Shown: positions 19,268-28,623, counted from the first letter of the stretch. The stretch: DNA of 64,000 bases from JBKXSZ01 sp047017005 (GCA_047017005.1 JBKXSZ010000003.1:1-64000); one strand, 5' to 3'. Translations and numbers: made by a program. Notes: generated by a model not told the origin, from the sequence alone.

Positions 19268-19642
19268 GTGGAGTATAATTATGATAATGAAAGACCAATT
19301 TATATTCAATTAGTTGAAATAATAAGAATTGAAATTGTTTCAGGAAAACTAAAAAAAGGACAAAGACTACCTTCTGTAAGAGAGCTAGCACTTATGATGA
19401 GGGTTAATCCTAATACTATGCAAAAAGCATTAGTAGAACTTGAAAATGAAAAATTAGTTTATACTAAAAGAACAAATGGAAAATATGTAACTGAAGACGA
19501 AGAACAAATTGAAAATGTAAAAAAAGAATTGGCCAAAGAAAAAGTAAATCAATATCTAAATAGTATGCAAAATATAGGTATAAGTTTAAATGAAGCAGTT
19601 AAATACTTGCAGGAATTAGGAGGAAAAAATGAAATTAGTTGA
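19268..19642 (+). CDS. GntR/YtrA-family transcriptional regulator
   Basis: A 124 aa repressor of the YtrA subgroup: an N-terminal winged helix (RPIYIQLVEIIRIEIVSGKL, LPSVRELALMMRVNPNTMQK) and a short C-terminal dimerisation helix with no effector domain. The start is GTG after AAAGGAAAT. It ends at TGA and overlaps the ABC ATPase start by 14 bases, so the genes are translationally coupled. It probably represses its own operon through the palindrome just upstream. It is one of the few TGA-terminated genes in the window. Confidence 0.85.
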   Translation: MEYNYDNERPIYIQLVEIIRIEIVSGKLKKGQRLPSVRELALMMRVNPNTMQKALVELENEKLVYTKRTNGKYVTEDEEQIENVKKELAKEKVNQYLNSMQNIGISLNEAVKYLQELGGKNEIS

Positions 19643-20324
19643 GTGTAAAAATCTATGCAAAGACTTTGATAATAAACAAATTCTTAAAAACATTAATTTA
19701 ACTATTCCTAGAGGAAAAATAATCGGACTATTAGGTAAAAATGGAATGGGAAAAACAACATTAATTAAATTAATAAATGATTTACTAACTCCAACAAGAG
19801 GAGAAGTTTTGATAAATGGAGAAAGACCAGGTGTAAATTCAAAAAAGATTATATCATATCTTCCTGAAAGAACTTATTTAGATAAAAGTATGACAATAGC
19901 ACAAGTTTTTAAGTTTTTTGAAGAATTTTATGATAATTTTAATAAAGAAAAGGCTATTAAGTTATTAAAAGATTTAGATTTGGAATTAGATAAGAAAATA
20001 AGCCAAATGTCAAAAGGGATGCAAGAGAAGTTACAACTTATTTTAGTTATGAGTAGAGAAGCACAATTATATATTTTAGATGAGCCCTTAGGAGGAGTAG
20101 ACCCTGCAACAAGAGATTATATACTAGATACTATACTTTCAAATTTCAATGAAGGTGCAAGTGTGATTATATCAACACATTTAATTGCTGATATAGAAAG
20201 AATATTAGATGAAGTTATTTTTATAGATAAGGGTGAAGTAATTTTGACATCTCCAGCAGACGAACTTAGAAAAAAAGAAAATGCTTCAATAGATGAAATT
20301 TTTAGGAGGTGTTTTAAATGCTAG
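19629..20324 (+). CDS. ABC transporter ATP-binding protein
   Basis: A 231 aa ABC ATPase: Walker A GLLGKNGMGKTT, signature MSKGMQEKL (a degenerate LSGGQ), Walker B LYILDEPLGGVD and switch His in STHLIADIE. The partner permease overlaps its end by seven bases. The GntR-ABC-permease arrangement matches YtrAB/bacitracin- or antimicrobial-peptide-responsive export systems of Firmicutes. The substrate is not evident. Confidence 0.87.
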   Translation: MKLVECKNLCKDFDNKQILKNINLTIPRGKIIGLLGKNGMGKTTLIKLINDLLTPTRGEVLINGERPGVNSKKIISYLPERTYLDKSMTIAQVFKFFEEFYDNFNKEKAIKLLKDLDLELDKKISQMSKGMQEKLQLILVMSREAQLYILDEPLGGVDPATRDYILDTILSNFNEGASVIISTHLIADIERILDEVIFIDKGEVILTSPADELRKKENASIDEIFRRCFKC

Positions 20325-21109
20325 GTAAGTTATTGAAATATGATTTAAAGTGGATTTATAAAGTTGTAGTAGTATTTTATATATTAGCATTTATATTTTC
20401 TATACTAACAAGAATTTTTCTAAATATAAAGAATTCTTTACTATTTAGTATTCTGGGACAAATAATGAGTGGGGTTACTATAGGTATGTTAGTAAGCTGT
20501 TTAATTAATGGACTAATGAGATCTTGGGTAAGATTTGTAAATAATATATATAAGGATGAATCTTATTTGACACATACATTACCAATTGAGAAGAAAAATA
20601 TATATTTATCTAAAGTTTTAATGGCTATAATATGTTCATTTACTACAGTTATTGTAGCACTTGTATGTGTATTTATTGCATACTATTCGCAAACAAACAT
20701 GGATACATTAAAAAGAAGTTTGGAATTAGCAGCAAACACCTATAATACTACTGTTATAAATTTGTTATTTATAATTTCATTTGTTTTATTTTTAGAAATA
20801 GTATGTATAATTTTAGTAGGATATGTAGGAATTATTATTGGTCATAAATCAAATAAAAACAAAATGGTAAAATCAATAATAACAGGATTAGTATTATATA
20901 TGTTCACATCAGGATTTACATTAGCAATAACATATTTTATAGGGCTATTTAATACGGGTGTTATGAATATAATTAATACAACTGATATAGCAAATGTAAA
21001 AGCAATAAAATATGTTATGATAGCAGGTATAATAATATATTCAATTTATAATGTTATATATTATCTAGTTGGAAAGAAACAATTAGAAAGAGGTGTAAAT
21101 GTAGATTAG
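20318..21109 (+). CDS. ABC-2-type permease subunit
   Basis: A 263 aa polytopic membrane protein with six predicted helices, AT-rich, starting with an AGGAGG ribosome binding site inside the preceding gene. The N-terminal MLGKLLKYDLKWIYK with THTLPIEKKNIYLSK after helix 2 is typical of permeases paired with YtrA-type operons. It likely forms the membrane part of the exporter with the ATPase just upstream. Confidence 0.75.
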   Translation: MLGKLLKYDLKWIYKVVVVFYILAFIFSILTRIFLNIKNSLLFSILGQIMSGVTIGMLVSCLINGLMRSWVRFVNNIYKDESYLTHTLPIEKKNIYLSKVLMAIICSFTTVIVALVCVFIAYYSQTNMDTLKRSLELAANTYNTTVINLLFIISFVLFLEIVCIILVGYVGIIIGHKSNKNKMVKSIITGLVLYMFTSGFTLAITYFIGLFNTGVMNIINTTDIANVKAIKYVMIAGIIIYSIYNVIYYLVGKKQLERGVNVD

Positions 21110-21155
21110 ATATAACACAAAATAATGGCGAATTTTCAATTTTTTTGGCTTATAC

Positions 21156-21184
21156 TTGTCAAATTTTGCACAATAATGTATAAT
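21156..21184 (+). promoter_or_regulatory. mntP promoter
   Basis: TTGTCA (21156-21161), 17 bases, TATAAT (21179-21184); transcription would begin right before the riboswitch. Confidence 0.7.
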
Positions 21185-21192
21185 GATAAAAA

Positions 21193-21312
21193 ATAAGGGA
21201 GTAGTTAGCATATTTTAAATATGTAATGAAGTCAACATACTGATATTAAATATCTGGCTTTGTTTTAAATAATGAGACTTGTTTGCAAAAAAATGCAAGC
21301 AAAGTCTTTTTT
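21193..21312 (+). ncRNA. yybP-ykoY manganese riboswitch
   Basis: Contains the family landmarks AAGGGAGTAG near the 5' end, GTCAACATACTG, TCTGGCTTTG and TGAGACTTGTTTGC in order. The 3' side ends in a strong hairpin GACTTGTTTGCA / TGCAAGCAAAGTC followed by seven T, a terminator that Mn2+ binding would prevent. It lies directly before mntP, the classical target, so export of Mn2+ is induced by Mn2+. Confidence 0.85.
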
Positions 21313-21338
21313 TGTTTGCAAATAGATGAGGTGAAAAA

Positions 21339-21899
21339 ATGACAGTATTAGAAATATTGTTAATAGCAATAGGTTTAGCAATGGATGCTTTTGCAGTATC
21401 AATATGCAAGGGATTATCAATGAAAAAAATGAGTTGGAAAAAAGCATTAGTAGTTGGAACATATTTTGGAGTATTTCAGGGATTAATGCCAGTAATAGGA
21501 TATTTTCTAGGTTCAACCTTTGAAAGTTTAGTTGCAAAAATAGATCACTGGATTGCATTTGGTTTATTAGTATTTATAGGTGCTAATATGCTGAAAGAAG
21601 CATTTGCAAATGACTCAGAAAATTGTAATGATAATGTAGATTTTAAGACAATGGTTGTTTTAGCCATTGCAACAAGTATAGATGCATTAGCAGTTGGAAT
21701 AACATTTGCATTTTTGCAAGCTAATGTATGGTTTTCAACTATAATAATTGGAATAGTTACTTTTTTAATATCTGTAATCGGTGTTAAAATTGGTAGTAAA
21801 TTTGGTAATAAATATGAAAGCAAAGCAGAAACAGCTGGTGGATTGATTTTAATATTTATGGGAATAAAAATATTATTAGAACATTTAAAAGTTTTTTAA
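21339..21899 (+). CDS. mntP: Manganese efflux pump MntP
   Basis: Exports Mn2+ across the membrane. The 186 aa protein has six helices in two repeats, with the signatures IGLAMDAFAVSICKG near the N-terminus and ATSIDALAVGITFAF in the second half, both holding the acidic residues of the family. GAGGTG precedes the ATG. Its Mn riboswitch leader supports the assignment. It lies in the island after tRNA-Leu. Confidence 0.93.
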   Translation: MTVLEILLIAIGLAMDAFAVSICKGLSMKKMSWKKALVVGTYFGVFQGLMPVIGYFLGSTFESLVAKIDHWIAFGLLVFIGANMLKEAFANDSENCNDNVDFKTMVVLAIATSIDALAVGITFAFLQANVWFSTIIIGIVTFLISVIGVKIGSKFGNKYESKAETAGGLILIFMGIKILLEHLKVF

Positions 21900-21945
21900 A
21901 AAATTGTAATAATTTATTTATTATAATTAGATAGGAGTCTTAATA

Positions 21946-22320
21946 ATGAATCTTAAAGAAAATGCTAAAAAGTTAAAGGAAAATATATCAACAATTTATA
22001 TAGCAATGAAGAAAAAAGAAACGCCACTATATGCCAAGATATTGGCAGGAATAACAGTAGGTTATGCTTTATCTCCAATAGATTTTGTACCTGACTTTAT
22101 ACCGGTTTTAGGTTATCTAGATGATATAATAATTTTGCCAATATTTGCTTGGCTTTCAATAAAAATGATACCAAAAGAAATAATCGAAATATCTAAAGAG
22201 GAAGCAAAAGATTTATGGAAAGATGGAAAACCTAAAAAATGGTATTATGCTATACCAATAGTATTAGTATGGTGCTTAATAATATATGTTATTATAAAAA
22301 ACATAATATACAAAATTTGA
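21946..22320 (+). CDS. DUF1232 (YkvA-like) membrane protein
   Basis: A 124 aa protein with the DUF1232 core YALSPIDFVPDFIPVLGYLDD (positions about 45-65), then two hydrophobic segments. TAGGAG precedes the ATG by eight bases. Function of the family is unknown; it is found in many bacteria as a small membrane protein. It ends at TGA, which no gene outside this island does. Confidence 0.85.
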   Translation: MNLKENAKKLKENISTIYIAMKKKETPLYAKILAGITVGYALSPIDFVPDFIPVLGYLDDIIILPIFAWLSIKMIPKEIIEISKEEAKDLWKDGKPKKWYYAIPIVLVWCLIIYVIIKNIIYKI

Positions 22321-22543
22321 TTTTGAGTAAAATTGTAAAATATGTTATATTATTAATAGCTTTATGCTGTACCCAAAGGGGATTTTCAATAAATCTCGAA
22401 GGGTACACCTCCTAGTAGTACAAAGAGGTATATTTATGGCATTACGAGAAGATCTTTACAACACGGCTCGGCAAATAAGAGTTGAGGAAGAAACTGCGAA
22501 GAGTAATGTACACAAGATTTTTGCAGAGATTTACTTGAAATAG
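22321..22543 (+). other. Structured leader and 35-codon ORF of unknown function
   Basis: TGTACCC (22368-22374) pairs with GGGTACA (22401-22407), enclosing a further small hairpin; CCTC/GAGG arms follow. Then an ORF at 22436-22543 (MALREDLYNTARQIRVEEET and 15 more) has AAAGAGG seven bases before its ATG. It contains an in-frame CGG at 22469. Whether it is translated is unknown. Confidence 0.3.
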
Positions 22544-22613
22544 CAATGTAGAATAGCTGCTATAGAAGGCAAGTATGCCGTTTTAATAGACAGTAGAACT
22601 ACATTAAAAGATT

Positions 22614-23027
22614 TTGCAAGTGAAAATAATCTGGATTTCGATCCTCAGAATTGCGATGTTAGTTGGATTATGGCATTTCCTTGTTCCAACAATGTTTCAG
22701 TGGTATGATTATTTACCAACGCAATATGAGAATTTAATTGTTGGAATAGATTATACTAATTATTGTTTTTCTGCTTTATTATTTGGAAGTAGTTTATTAT
22801 TAATATTATGGGGAAAAAGAGCATTTACAGAAAATAGAGAATCAAAAGAAATGTATTTTTTCTTAACTATAATATGGTTAATTAGATCAAGTCTTGCAAC
22901 ATTTATAGAACCATGACCTCTTGAACCTATTCCTTGGGCAGCAATACTTCAATTAGCTATGTCAGATTTATTAGCAATAGGTATGGTAATAATGAGTTTT
23001 AAATTTTATAAAATAATAAACTATTAG
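22614..23027 (+). pseudogene. Four-helix membrane protein broken by in-frame TGA
   Basis: The frame encodes a small hydrophobic protein (LRIAMLVGLWHFLVPTMFQ, later LLFGSSLLLILWG) but meets TGA at 22914-22916 in the context IEP-stop-PLEPIPWAAILQ and then runs on coherently to TAG at 23025. A TGG-to-TGA change is the simplest explanation; TGA read as Trp is unlikely, because island neighbours end with TGA. There is no clear start; a TTG at 22614 lacks a good ribosome binding site. Family not recognised. Confidence 0.55.
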
Positions 23028-23045
23028 ACAAAGGAGTGAACGAAT

Positions 23046-23684
23046 ATGAAATATACAAGAATTGATTTGAATGAATGGAAAAGAGGAAATCTTTTTAAGT
23101 TTTATATTGACAATATGCGTATTGTTATGAGTTTAACTGTTGATATTGATGTGACACCGCTATATGAATTTACAAAGAAAAATAATCTAAAATTTTATCC
23201 CTCAATGCTATGGGTAGTATCAAGGGTTATCAATGCACATGATGAATTCAAATACAGCTGGGATAGTGGTGATAATTTAATTAAATGGGACTATATTTCT
23301 CCATCTTATACTGATTTTCACAAAGAAGATGAAAGTTTCACTAAACTGGTCACAGAATATTCTGATGATTTATTTGAATTTCATGCTAGGTTTATGGCTG
23401 ACAGAGAGAAATATAGAGAGCTTCGTGCAATCGTAGAAAATCAGCCACAGAATTTCTTTGATGTAACTTGCTTACCTTGGGTTAAATATACACACTTTGA
23501 CCTTCATGTTTTTGATGAAGGAAAGTTCCTTGCTCCAGTGGTGACTTGGGGAAAATATGAAGAAGAACATAAAAAACTTATGATGCCACTTACTATGAAT
23601 ATTCATCATGCTGTTGCTGATGGTTTCCATCTATCTAGATTTTTTAATGAGGTGCAAGAGTTAATAAATACATTTAACTTCTAA
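23046..23684 (+). CDS. cat: Type A chloramphenicol O-acetyltransferase-like protein
   Basis: A 212 aa acyltransferase that would transfer acetyl from acetyl-CoA to chloramphenicol. It holds the catalytic motif IHHAVADGFH (His about residue 190), the DVTCLPWVKYTHFDLH strand region and a CAT-type N-terminus (IDLNEWKRGNLFKFY). AAGGAGTG precedes the ATG. Many chromosomal homologues in Clostridia are annotated CAT without proven resistance. It lies in the accessory island, consistent with transfer. Confidence 0.85.
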   Translation: MKYTRIDLNEWKRGNLFKFYIDNMRIVMSLTVDIDVTPLYEFTKKNNLKFYPSMLWVVSRVINAHDEFKYSWDSGDNLIKWDYISPSYTDFHKEDESFTKLVTEYSDDLFEFHARFMADREKYRELRAIVENQPQNFFDVTCLPWVKYTHFDLHVFDEGKFLAPVVTWGKYEEEHKKLMMPLTMNIHHAVADGFHLSRFFNEVQELINTFNF

Positions 23685-23814
23685 CTAATTGTATGTATAA
23701 CTACTATTCTACTGTAAATAAACTAATAGTCGAGAAAACTAAACTAATTATTGGTTTACTTTATTTATAAAGTATAGTAACATTTTATTATACTAAATCA
23801 AGGAGGTTGCAACT

Positions 23815-24210
23815 ATGAAAAGTATTGGAGAAACCATTGCTTCTTTAAGAAAGAAAAAAGGTATAACACAAAATGAGTTAGCCGAAAAAATGAATGTTAC
23901 TGATAAGGCTGTTTCAAAATGGGAAAGAGATTTATCTTGTCCTGATATTAATACAATATCAAAATTAGCGGATATACTTGATGTATCGGTTGAAGAACTT
24001 TTAGAAGCTAAAAAGAAAGACTATTCAAACACTAAAATAAAAGATTTGATAAATTTAATATTTAAAGCAGTTTCACTGGCAATGGGAATAGCTGTGGTAG
24101 TTTTAAATATATTAAATCAAATAGATGTAAAATCATCAATAATAATGTTGGGCTTTGGAATGATTTGTATTAGTATTTATTTATTAGATAACAAGGAAAA
24201 CAAAAATTAG
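23815..24210 (+). CDS. XRE-family regulator with membrane tail
   Basis: A 131 aa protein: residues 1-65 are a Cro/CI helix-turn-helix (IASLRKKKGITQNELAEKMN, VSKWERDLSCPDI), then two hydrophobic segments at about 80-125. The pattern is typical of small membrane-anchored XRE regulators in Clostridia. AAGGAGG precedes the ATG; a terminator follows. Target unknown. Confidence 0.85.
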   Translation: MKSIGETIASLRKKKGITQNELAEKMNVTDKAVSKWERDLSCPDINTISKLADILDVSVEELLEAKKKDYSNTKIKDLINLIFKAVSLAMGIAVVVLNILNQIDVKSSIIMLGFGMICISIYLLDNKENKN

Positions 24211-24221
24211 TAATATTCTAA

Positions 24222-24253
24222 AACGAGTGATAATTGAAAATCACTCGTTTTAA
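24222..24253 (+). terminator. Terminator after the XRE gene
   Basis: AAAACGAGTGATAATTGAAAATCACTCGTTTT forms a nearly perfect hairpin. A second hairpin (ATTAGATGT / ACATCTAAT, 24289-24320, followed by T) lies just downstream. Confidence 0.75.
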
Positions 24254-24550
24254 TATTATCATCTAACTAACAAATTACAAGTATAAAATTAGATGTTAAA
24301 AATAATTTTACATCTAATTTTTTTGACTGTATAATTAAGCCATTTGCACTTTGTTAAAATTTTAAAGAATTTTTGAAAATGGTTAAGAAGAGCTTAACAA
24401 GTAGATTTGCTAAGGTTTTTTCTTTTTTTAATTTTTGAACTAATTTGTTCAAATTACTTTGTATTCATGAATCCAACAGGTAGAAATATTGCATCAGATT
24501 CAAATTGGAAAGGAAGAAGATCACCTTGGATAATCTTGTTCTATTTTTCT
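24254..24550 (+). other. Gene-free stretch with decayed sequence
   Basis: Holds the second hairpin noted at 24289-24320 and then short open stretches (for example NPTGRNIASDSNWKGRRSP at 24470-24530) without start or ribosome binding site, probably a gene remnant. The 14-mer TTAAGCCATTTGCA (about 24336) recurs near 53028. Confidence 0.35.
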
Positions 24551-24898
24551 TTATATTTTTTCTATACGAATAGCTAAAATGCCATATTTATGTTCTTGAT
24601 CAATTGAATAAATTTGATGGATATTGTTTAATTTCTCTTCTAGACTATTTGCCGGACCAGATATATTAAAGTCAACATCCTTAAATAAATCTTCAAACGA
24701 ATTATATCTTAATAATCCTGTAACTTTAACCTTAAGGGTTTGAGATAAATCCGTTACTTTATGAAATATAATATAATCATTAAGATTAATTTTAGCTCTT
24801 TTTTCGTCATATAACCTAAGTTCAATTTTCTTAATACCTTTATCTATATTGTTAAAAGGTTTCTCATTTAGCCTCATTTCATGTGTCATAAAAATCAC
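24551..24898 (-). CDS. ASCH-domain protein
   Basis: A 115 aa protein that fits the ASCH/PUA-like fold: MRLNEKPFNNIDKGIKKIEL with the RLYDEKR segment and VKVTGLLRYNSFEDL are typical. The family is thought to bind RNA and act in translation-related processes, but no function is proven. The start at 24898 has GGAG in front on the reverse strand. It is alone, opposite to the flanking genes. Confidence 0.75.
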   Translation of the reverse strand: MIFMTHEMRLNEKPFNNIDKGIKKIELRLYDEKRAKINLNDYIIFHKVTDLSQTLKVKVTGLLRYNSFEDLFKDVDFNISGPANSLEEKLNNIHQIYSIDQEHKYGILAIRIEKI

Positions 24899-25106
24899 TC
24901 CTCGTATTTTAAATATATATTAAATTTAAAAATTAATCAAACTATTACTATTTAATATATGATTAAAATTTATATGCCCAAAGTATATTGTATTTTATGT
25001 ACTTAGTCAATTATGGCAGAGAATGCTTTTTGATATTTTTCCTATTCTTTTGCTATAAAATGTAGTACAATAGAAGAGAAAAAAGAGAAAAGAATAGGAG
25101 TAGATC

Positions 25107-25583
25107 ATGGAAGAAAAAACAAATGTTATGCGAATACTAGATAAAGCAAAGATACCGTACAAACGCTACTATTATGGTGATACAGATGCGATTAGTGGAG
25201 TAGAAATAGCAGAAGTATTAAAACAAAATCCAAAACAAGTATTTAAAACATTAGTAACGATGGGTAAAACAAATATCATTTATGTATTTATGATTCCAGT
25301 AGCAGAAGAGTTAGATTTGAAAAAAGCAGCTAAAGCGATAGGAGAAAAATCGATTGCTATGGTAAAATCAAAAGATTTATTAGGATTAACAGGATATATT
25401 CACGGTGGCTGTTCTCCTATTGGAATGAAAAAAAGATATTCCGTAACAATAGACTCTTCTGCAATAAATTTTTCTACTATTATTTTTAGTGCTGGGAAAA
25501 TAGGATATCAAGTAGAAGTAGCTTTACAGGATTTAGAAAAGATACTTCGCATGCAAATTTGTAATATCATATCAGATAAATAA
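25107..25583 (+). CDS. ybaK: YbaK-type Cys-tRNA(Pro)/Cys-tRNA(Cys) deacylase
   Basis: Hydrolyses tRNA mischarged with cysteine. The 158 aa protein has the YbaK/EbsC fold with KQVFKTLVTMG (catalytic Lys), AEELDLKKAAKAIGEKS, GLTGYIHGGCSPIGMKK and the IIFSAGKIGYQVEVA ending. Length is standard. TAGGAGTAG precedes the ATG. It marks the return to core sequence after the accessory island. Confidence 0.92.
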   Translation: MEEKTNVMRILDKAKIPYKRYYYGDTDAISGVEIAEVLKQNPKQVFKTLVTMGKTNIIYVFMIPVAEELDLKKAAKAIGEKSIAMVKSKDLLGLTGYIHGGCSPIGMKKRYSVTIDSSAINFSTIIFSAGKIGYQVEVALQDLEKILRMQICNIISDK

Positions 25584-25640
25584 AATAAGAAGAATCAAAG
25601 ATTGAACAAATACCAAAAAGAAAAGATCAAGAAAGAGAAT

Positions 25641-25674
25641 AAAAGTCATCTTCCATTTTGGAGATGACTTTTAT
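25641..25674. terminator. Bidirectional terminator
   Basis: AAAAGTCATCTT (25641-25652) pairs with GAGATGACTTTT (25661-25672) with one wobble; lies between convergent genes. Confidence 0.75.
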
Positions 25675-25917
25675 CTATTTGGTGTTTTCTTTTGGTGGTG
25701 TATATTCAATAATATCACCAATTTCGCAATCAATAGTCTTGCAAATTCTAGCAAGCAAATTTAAGTCTACTTTTTGCATATCATTGTTGCAATATTTTAA
25801 TAATTGTTTATAGTGAATTTGTCCGTTTCTAGACAAACTAGAACGACTAATGCTGTGTGCTTTTAAATATTCGTCTAGTTTTAAATCTATTTTACCCCAT
25901 TCGTCCATTTTGCTCAC
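25675..25917 (-). CDS. Small XRE/Cro-type regulator
   Basis: An 80 aa helix-turn-helix protein of the short Cro/CI type: LKAHSISRSSLSRNGQIHYK (first helices) and DLNLLARICKTIDCEIGDII, the conserved end of the domain. It has a GAGGTG ribosome binding site on the reverse strand. Probably a local repressor; no partner gene adjoins, so its target is unknown. Confidence 0.85.
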   Translation of the reverse strand: MSKMDEWGKIDLKLDEYLKAHSISRSSLSRNGQIHYKQLLKYCNNDMQKVDLNLLARICKTIDCEIGDIIEYTPPKENTK

Positions 25918-26107
25918 CTCTAAGAAATATTAACACTAAATTTTCTCCCAGACAATTAGGAAGACACCTAGTAAAGTTATGCATACTAGTAATATATACT
26001 ATTTCTTTTTAAAATTTTGTCGAAATTTGCAACATAAGTATAATATTATATATAATAAATAAAAATAAAAGTAAGAGCAATTGAAAATAATAAAAAAGGG
26101 GTAAAAG

Positions 26108-26980
26108 ATGGAACAAAAATATATCTTCATTATTAATCCAAATGCAAATCGAGGAAGAAACCGAGAAGTAAAGGTGAGAATAGATAGAGTTTGCAAAAAA
26201 AGAAACCTAGACTATGAGATTCGATTTACGTATCGAAGAGGTTCGGCTACTAAAATTGTAAAAGAATATCAAGATAAAGAATATATTATTTACGCAGTAG
26301 GCGGAGATGGATTAATCTCAGAAGTAGTAAATGGAATAGTAGGAACAAAAAATAAGTTAGGAGTAATACCGACAGGAAGTGGAAATGATTTTGCAAGAAC
26401 GATGTTAGAAATTATTCCAACAACGCAAAAAATAGATTTAGGAAAAATCAATAATCGCTATTTCCTAAATATAGCTTGTTTAGGAATGGATGCAGATTCT
26501 GCTAATAATGTATTCCGAATGAAGAAAGTGGGAGTACCTAAAAATTGGCTATATACTACTAGCGTAGTTTATACCTTTTTTCACTATAAAGCACCAGTTA
26601 TAGAACTAGCTATTAATGGGAAACGAATAAAAGATGAACTAACGATGCTTGCCATCTGTAATGGTAGATATTATGGAGGTGGATATAAAGTAGCGCCTAA
26701 TGCAACAGTAAACGATGGCCTACTAGATGTATATTTTGTGGGAAAATTCAACCGTATTAAAATTCCTAAATATTTAATAAAAATGAGAAAAGGAAAACAT
26801 GGAGAAACGGGCAAGTTTAAAATATTTAAAACAAGCCAAGTAGAAGTAAAAAGTAATACTAAAATACGTTTTACAGTAGATGGAGAAATGCTATCCGGAA
26901 AAGAATTCAAACTTACTGTTTTAGATAAGGCTTTAACTCTTTATCGTAATCAGGACTTAGAAGGAAAAATAATAGGATAA
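26108..26980 (+). CDS. dagK: Diacylglycerol/lipid kinase (YegS/DagK type)
   Basis: A 290 aa kinase of the DAGK catalytic family, phosphorylating diacylglycerol or a related lipid with ATP. Motifs: IINPNANRGRN near the start, AVGGDGLISEVVNGI (nucleotide-binding), VIPTGSGNDFAR and a C-terminal beta sandwich with FTVDGEML. Length is typical. AAAAGGGGTAAAAG precedes the ATG. It is probably a membrane-associated enzyme of phospholipid recycling. Confidence 0.88.
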   Translation: MEQKYIFIINPNANRGRNREVKVRIDRVCKKRNLDYEIRFTYRRGSATKIVKEYQDKEYIIYAVGGDGLISEVVNGIVGTKNKLGVIPTGSGNDFARTMLEIIPTTQKIDLGKINNRYFLNIACLGMDADSANNVFRMKKVGVPKNWLYTTSVVYTFFHYKAPVIELAINGKRIKDELTMLAICNGRYYGGGYKVAPNATVNDGLLDVYFVGKFNRIKIPKYLIKMRKGKHGETGKFKIFKTSQVEVKSNTKIRFTVDGEMLSGKEFKLTVLDKALTLYRNQDLEGKIIG

Positions 26981-27164
26981 AGTAAAAATAACCAAAAAAT
27001 AAAAAGTAAATAATAAAACTATTTGACATAAAAGAAAGAATAGAAAAAATATAAAAACACTTAGAAATAAGTGTAGCAGATAAAGATGGTCTCTTTAAAG
27101 CGGGTAGTAAAAGTAGCAAGTTAAACCATAAGAATTGAAAAGAAAAATAAATAGTTAAGAAAAC
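26981..27164 (+). other. Intergenic before the T-box promoter
   Basis: Only a weak hairpin (ACACTTAGAAATAAGTGT, about 27057-27074) that may end dagK transcription. No gene seen. Confidence 0.35.
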
Positions 27165-27193
27165 TTGTAAATTTTTTGAAGCTGTGGTAATAT
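27165..27193 (+). promoter_or_regulatory. pheST promoter
   Basis: TTGTAA (27165-27170), 17 bases, TAATAT (27188-27193), directly before the T-box leader. Confidence 0.65.
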
Positions 27194-27199
27194 AGTAAA

Positions 27200-27482
27200 G
27201 TATAATAAAAGAAAAATATAAAAGCCGAAGAAAAAGCAAAGTATATTCTTTTTTTTAATGTAGAACAGAGAATTAGGTTATTAGCTGAGAGCCTATCTAT
27301 ATCAAAGAATAGAAATTTCACTTTTGAGGTGCTATTTTGAAAAGTACAGTAGAAATAGACGTATTCCTTACGTTATAGGGAAATAGAGGTTAATAGTTAA
27401 AACGGTTTTTGCTATTAACGAAATTAGGTGGTACCACGAAATGATAGTCATTCGTCCTATATATTAGGCGAATGGCTTTTTT
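27200..27482 (+). ncRNA. T-box leader for phenylalanine
   Basis: The T-box sequence AGGTGGTACCACG lies at about 27424-27437, followed by the terminator hairpin GTCATTCG / CGAATGGC and a T-run (27449-27482). Stem I upstream contains GAAATTTCACT, giving a TTC (Phe) specifier candidate that fits pheS downstream. Uncharged tRNA-Phe would stabilise the antiterminator and turn on pheST. Confidence 0.9.
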
Positions 27483-27603
27483 GATGCATTTACTTATCTA
27501 TTTTGTATAGTAAAGAAAGAGCAAAGTGAAAAAGAAAATACTACCATAAAACAGTTATTCATTTTAAAACAAAAAATACATAAAGCAAAAAGGAGGAAAG
27601 ATT

Positions 27604-28623
27604 GTGAAAGAACAAATTGAGACAATCAAACAAAATGCTATGAATCAAATAGCAGAAGCTAAAGACTTAACTTCTTTAAATGAAGTTCGAGTAAAATACT
27701 TAGGAAAAAAAGGAGAGCTTACACAAGTATTAAGAGGAATGGGAGGCTTATCTCCAGAGGAAAAACCTGTTATTGGAGCTTTAGTAAATACCGTTCGCGA
27801 TGAGATTGAACTTGCGATTGAAAAAGTAGAAAAAGAATTAAAAAATAAGGAACTATTAGAAAAATTAAAATCAGAAACTATTGATGTAACCATGCCAAGT
27901 AAAAAAACAGAATTAGGAAGCATTCATCCTATCACAAAGATATACCAAGAGATTGAAGATGTATTTGTAGGATTAGGATATGAAATTGCAGATGGACCAG
28001 AAGTAGAACTTGCAATATATAATTTTGATAAATTAAACACCCCCAAAGACCATCCAGCAAGAGATAGTCAAGACACTTTCTATATCAATGAAGATATTGT
28101 ACTTCGTAGTCAAACATCATCAGTACAAGCAAGAGTCATGGAAACACGAAAGCCACCAATCAAAATTATTTGTCCAGGTACCGTATATCGTTCCGACTCT
28201 GTAGATGCAACCCACTCACCAGTGTTCCATCAAATTGAAGGACTAGTAGTTGATAAAAATATTACCATGGCAGATTTAAAAGGAACTTTAGAAACTTTTG
28301 CCAAAAAGTGTTTAGGAGAGAACACGGTTATTCGTTTTAGACCACATCATTTCCCATTTACAGAACCATCTGCTGAAGTAGATGTATCTTGTTTCGTATG
28401 TGGAGGAAAGGGATGTAAAACTTGTAAAGGTGAAGGATGGATTGAGCTACTAGGGTGTGGAATGGTACATCCTAATGTACTTCGTAATTGTGGAATTGAC
28501 CCAGATGAATATTCCGGATTTGCTTTTGGATTCGGAGCAGATAGAGTGGCAATGGCAAAATTCGGAATTGATGATTTAAGACTTCTTTATGAAAATGATG
28601 TCCGTTTTTTAAAACAATTCTAG
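27604..28623 (+). CDS. pheS: Phenylalanyl-tRNA synthetase alpha subunit
   Basis: Charges tRNA-Phe as an alpha2-beta2 enzyme. The 339 aa protein begins at GTG with AAGGAGG in front, has an N-terminal coiled coil (residues 1-90) and class II motifs: [20 protein letters not shown] (motif 1), [20 protein letters not shown] (motif 2) and [13 protein letters not shown] (motif 3). [17 protein letters not shown] is a Cys-rich insertion found in many Firmicutes. Co-transcribed with pheT. Confidence 0.97.
   Translation: MKEQIETIKQNAMNQIAEAKDLTSLNEVRVKYLGKKGELTQVLRGMGGLSPEEKPVIGALVNTVRDEIELAIEKVEKELKNKELLEKLKSETIDVTMPSKKTELGSIHPITKIYQEIEDVFVGLGYEIADGPEVELAIYNFDKLNTPKDHPARDSQDTFYINEDIVLRSQTSSVQARVMETRKPPIKIICPGTVYRSDSVDATHSPVFHQIEGLVVDKNITMADLKGTLETFAKKCLGENTVIRFRPHHFPFTEPSAEVDVSCFVCGGKGCKTCKGEGWIELLGCGMVHPNVLRNCGIDPDEYSGFAFGFGADRVAMAKFGIDDLRLLYENDVRFLKQF

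Noticed and set aside
22914..22916. TGA read as tryptophan throughout the organism
   Set aside because: All Trp in core genes uses TGG and two nearby island genes end with TGA; only isolated in-frame TGA cases occur.
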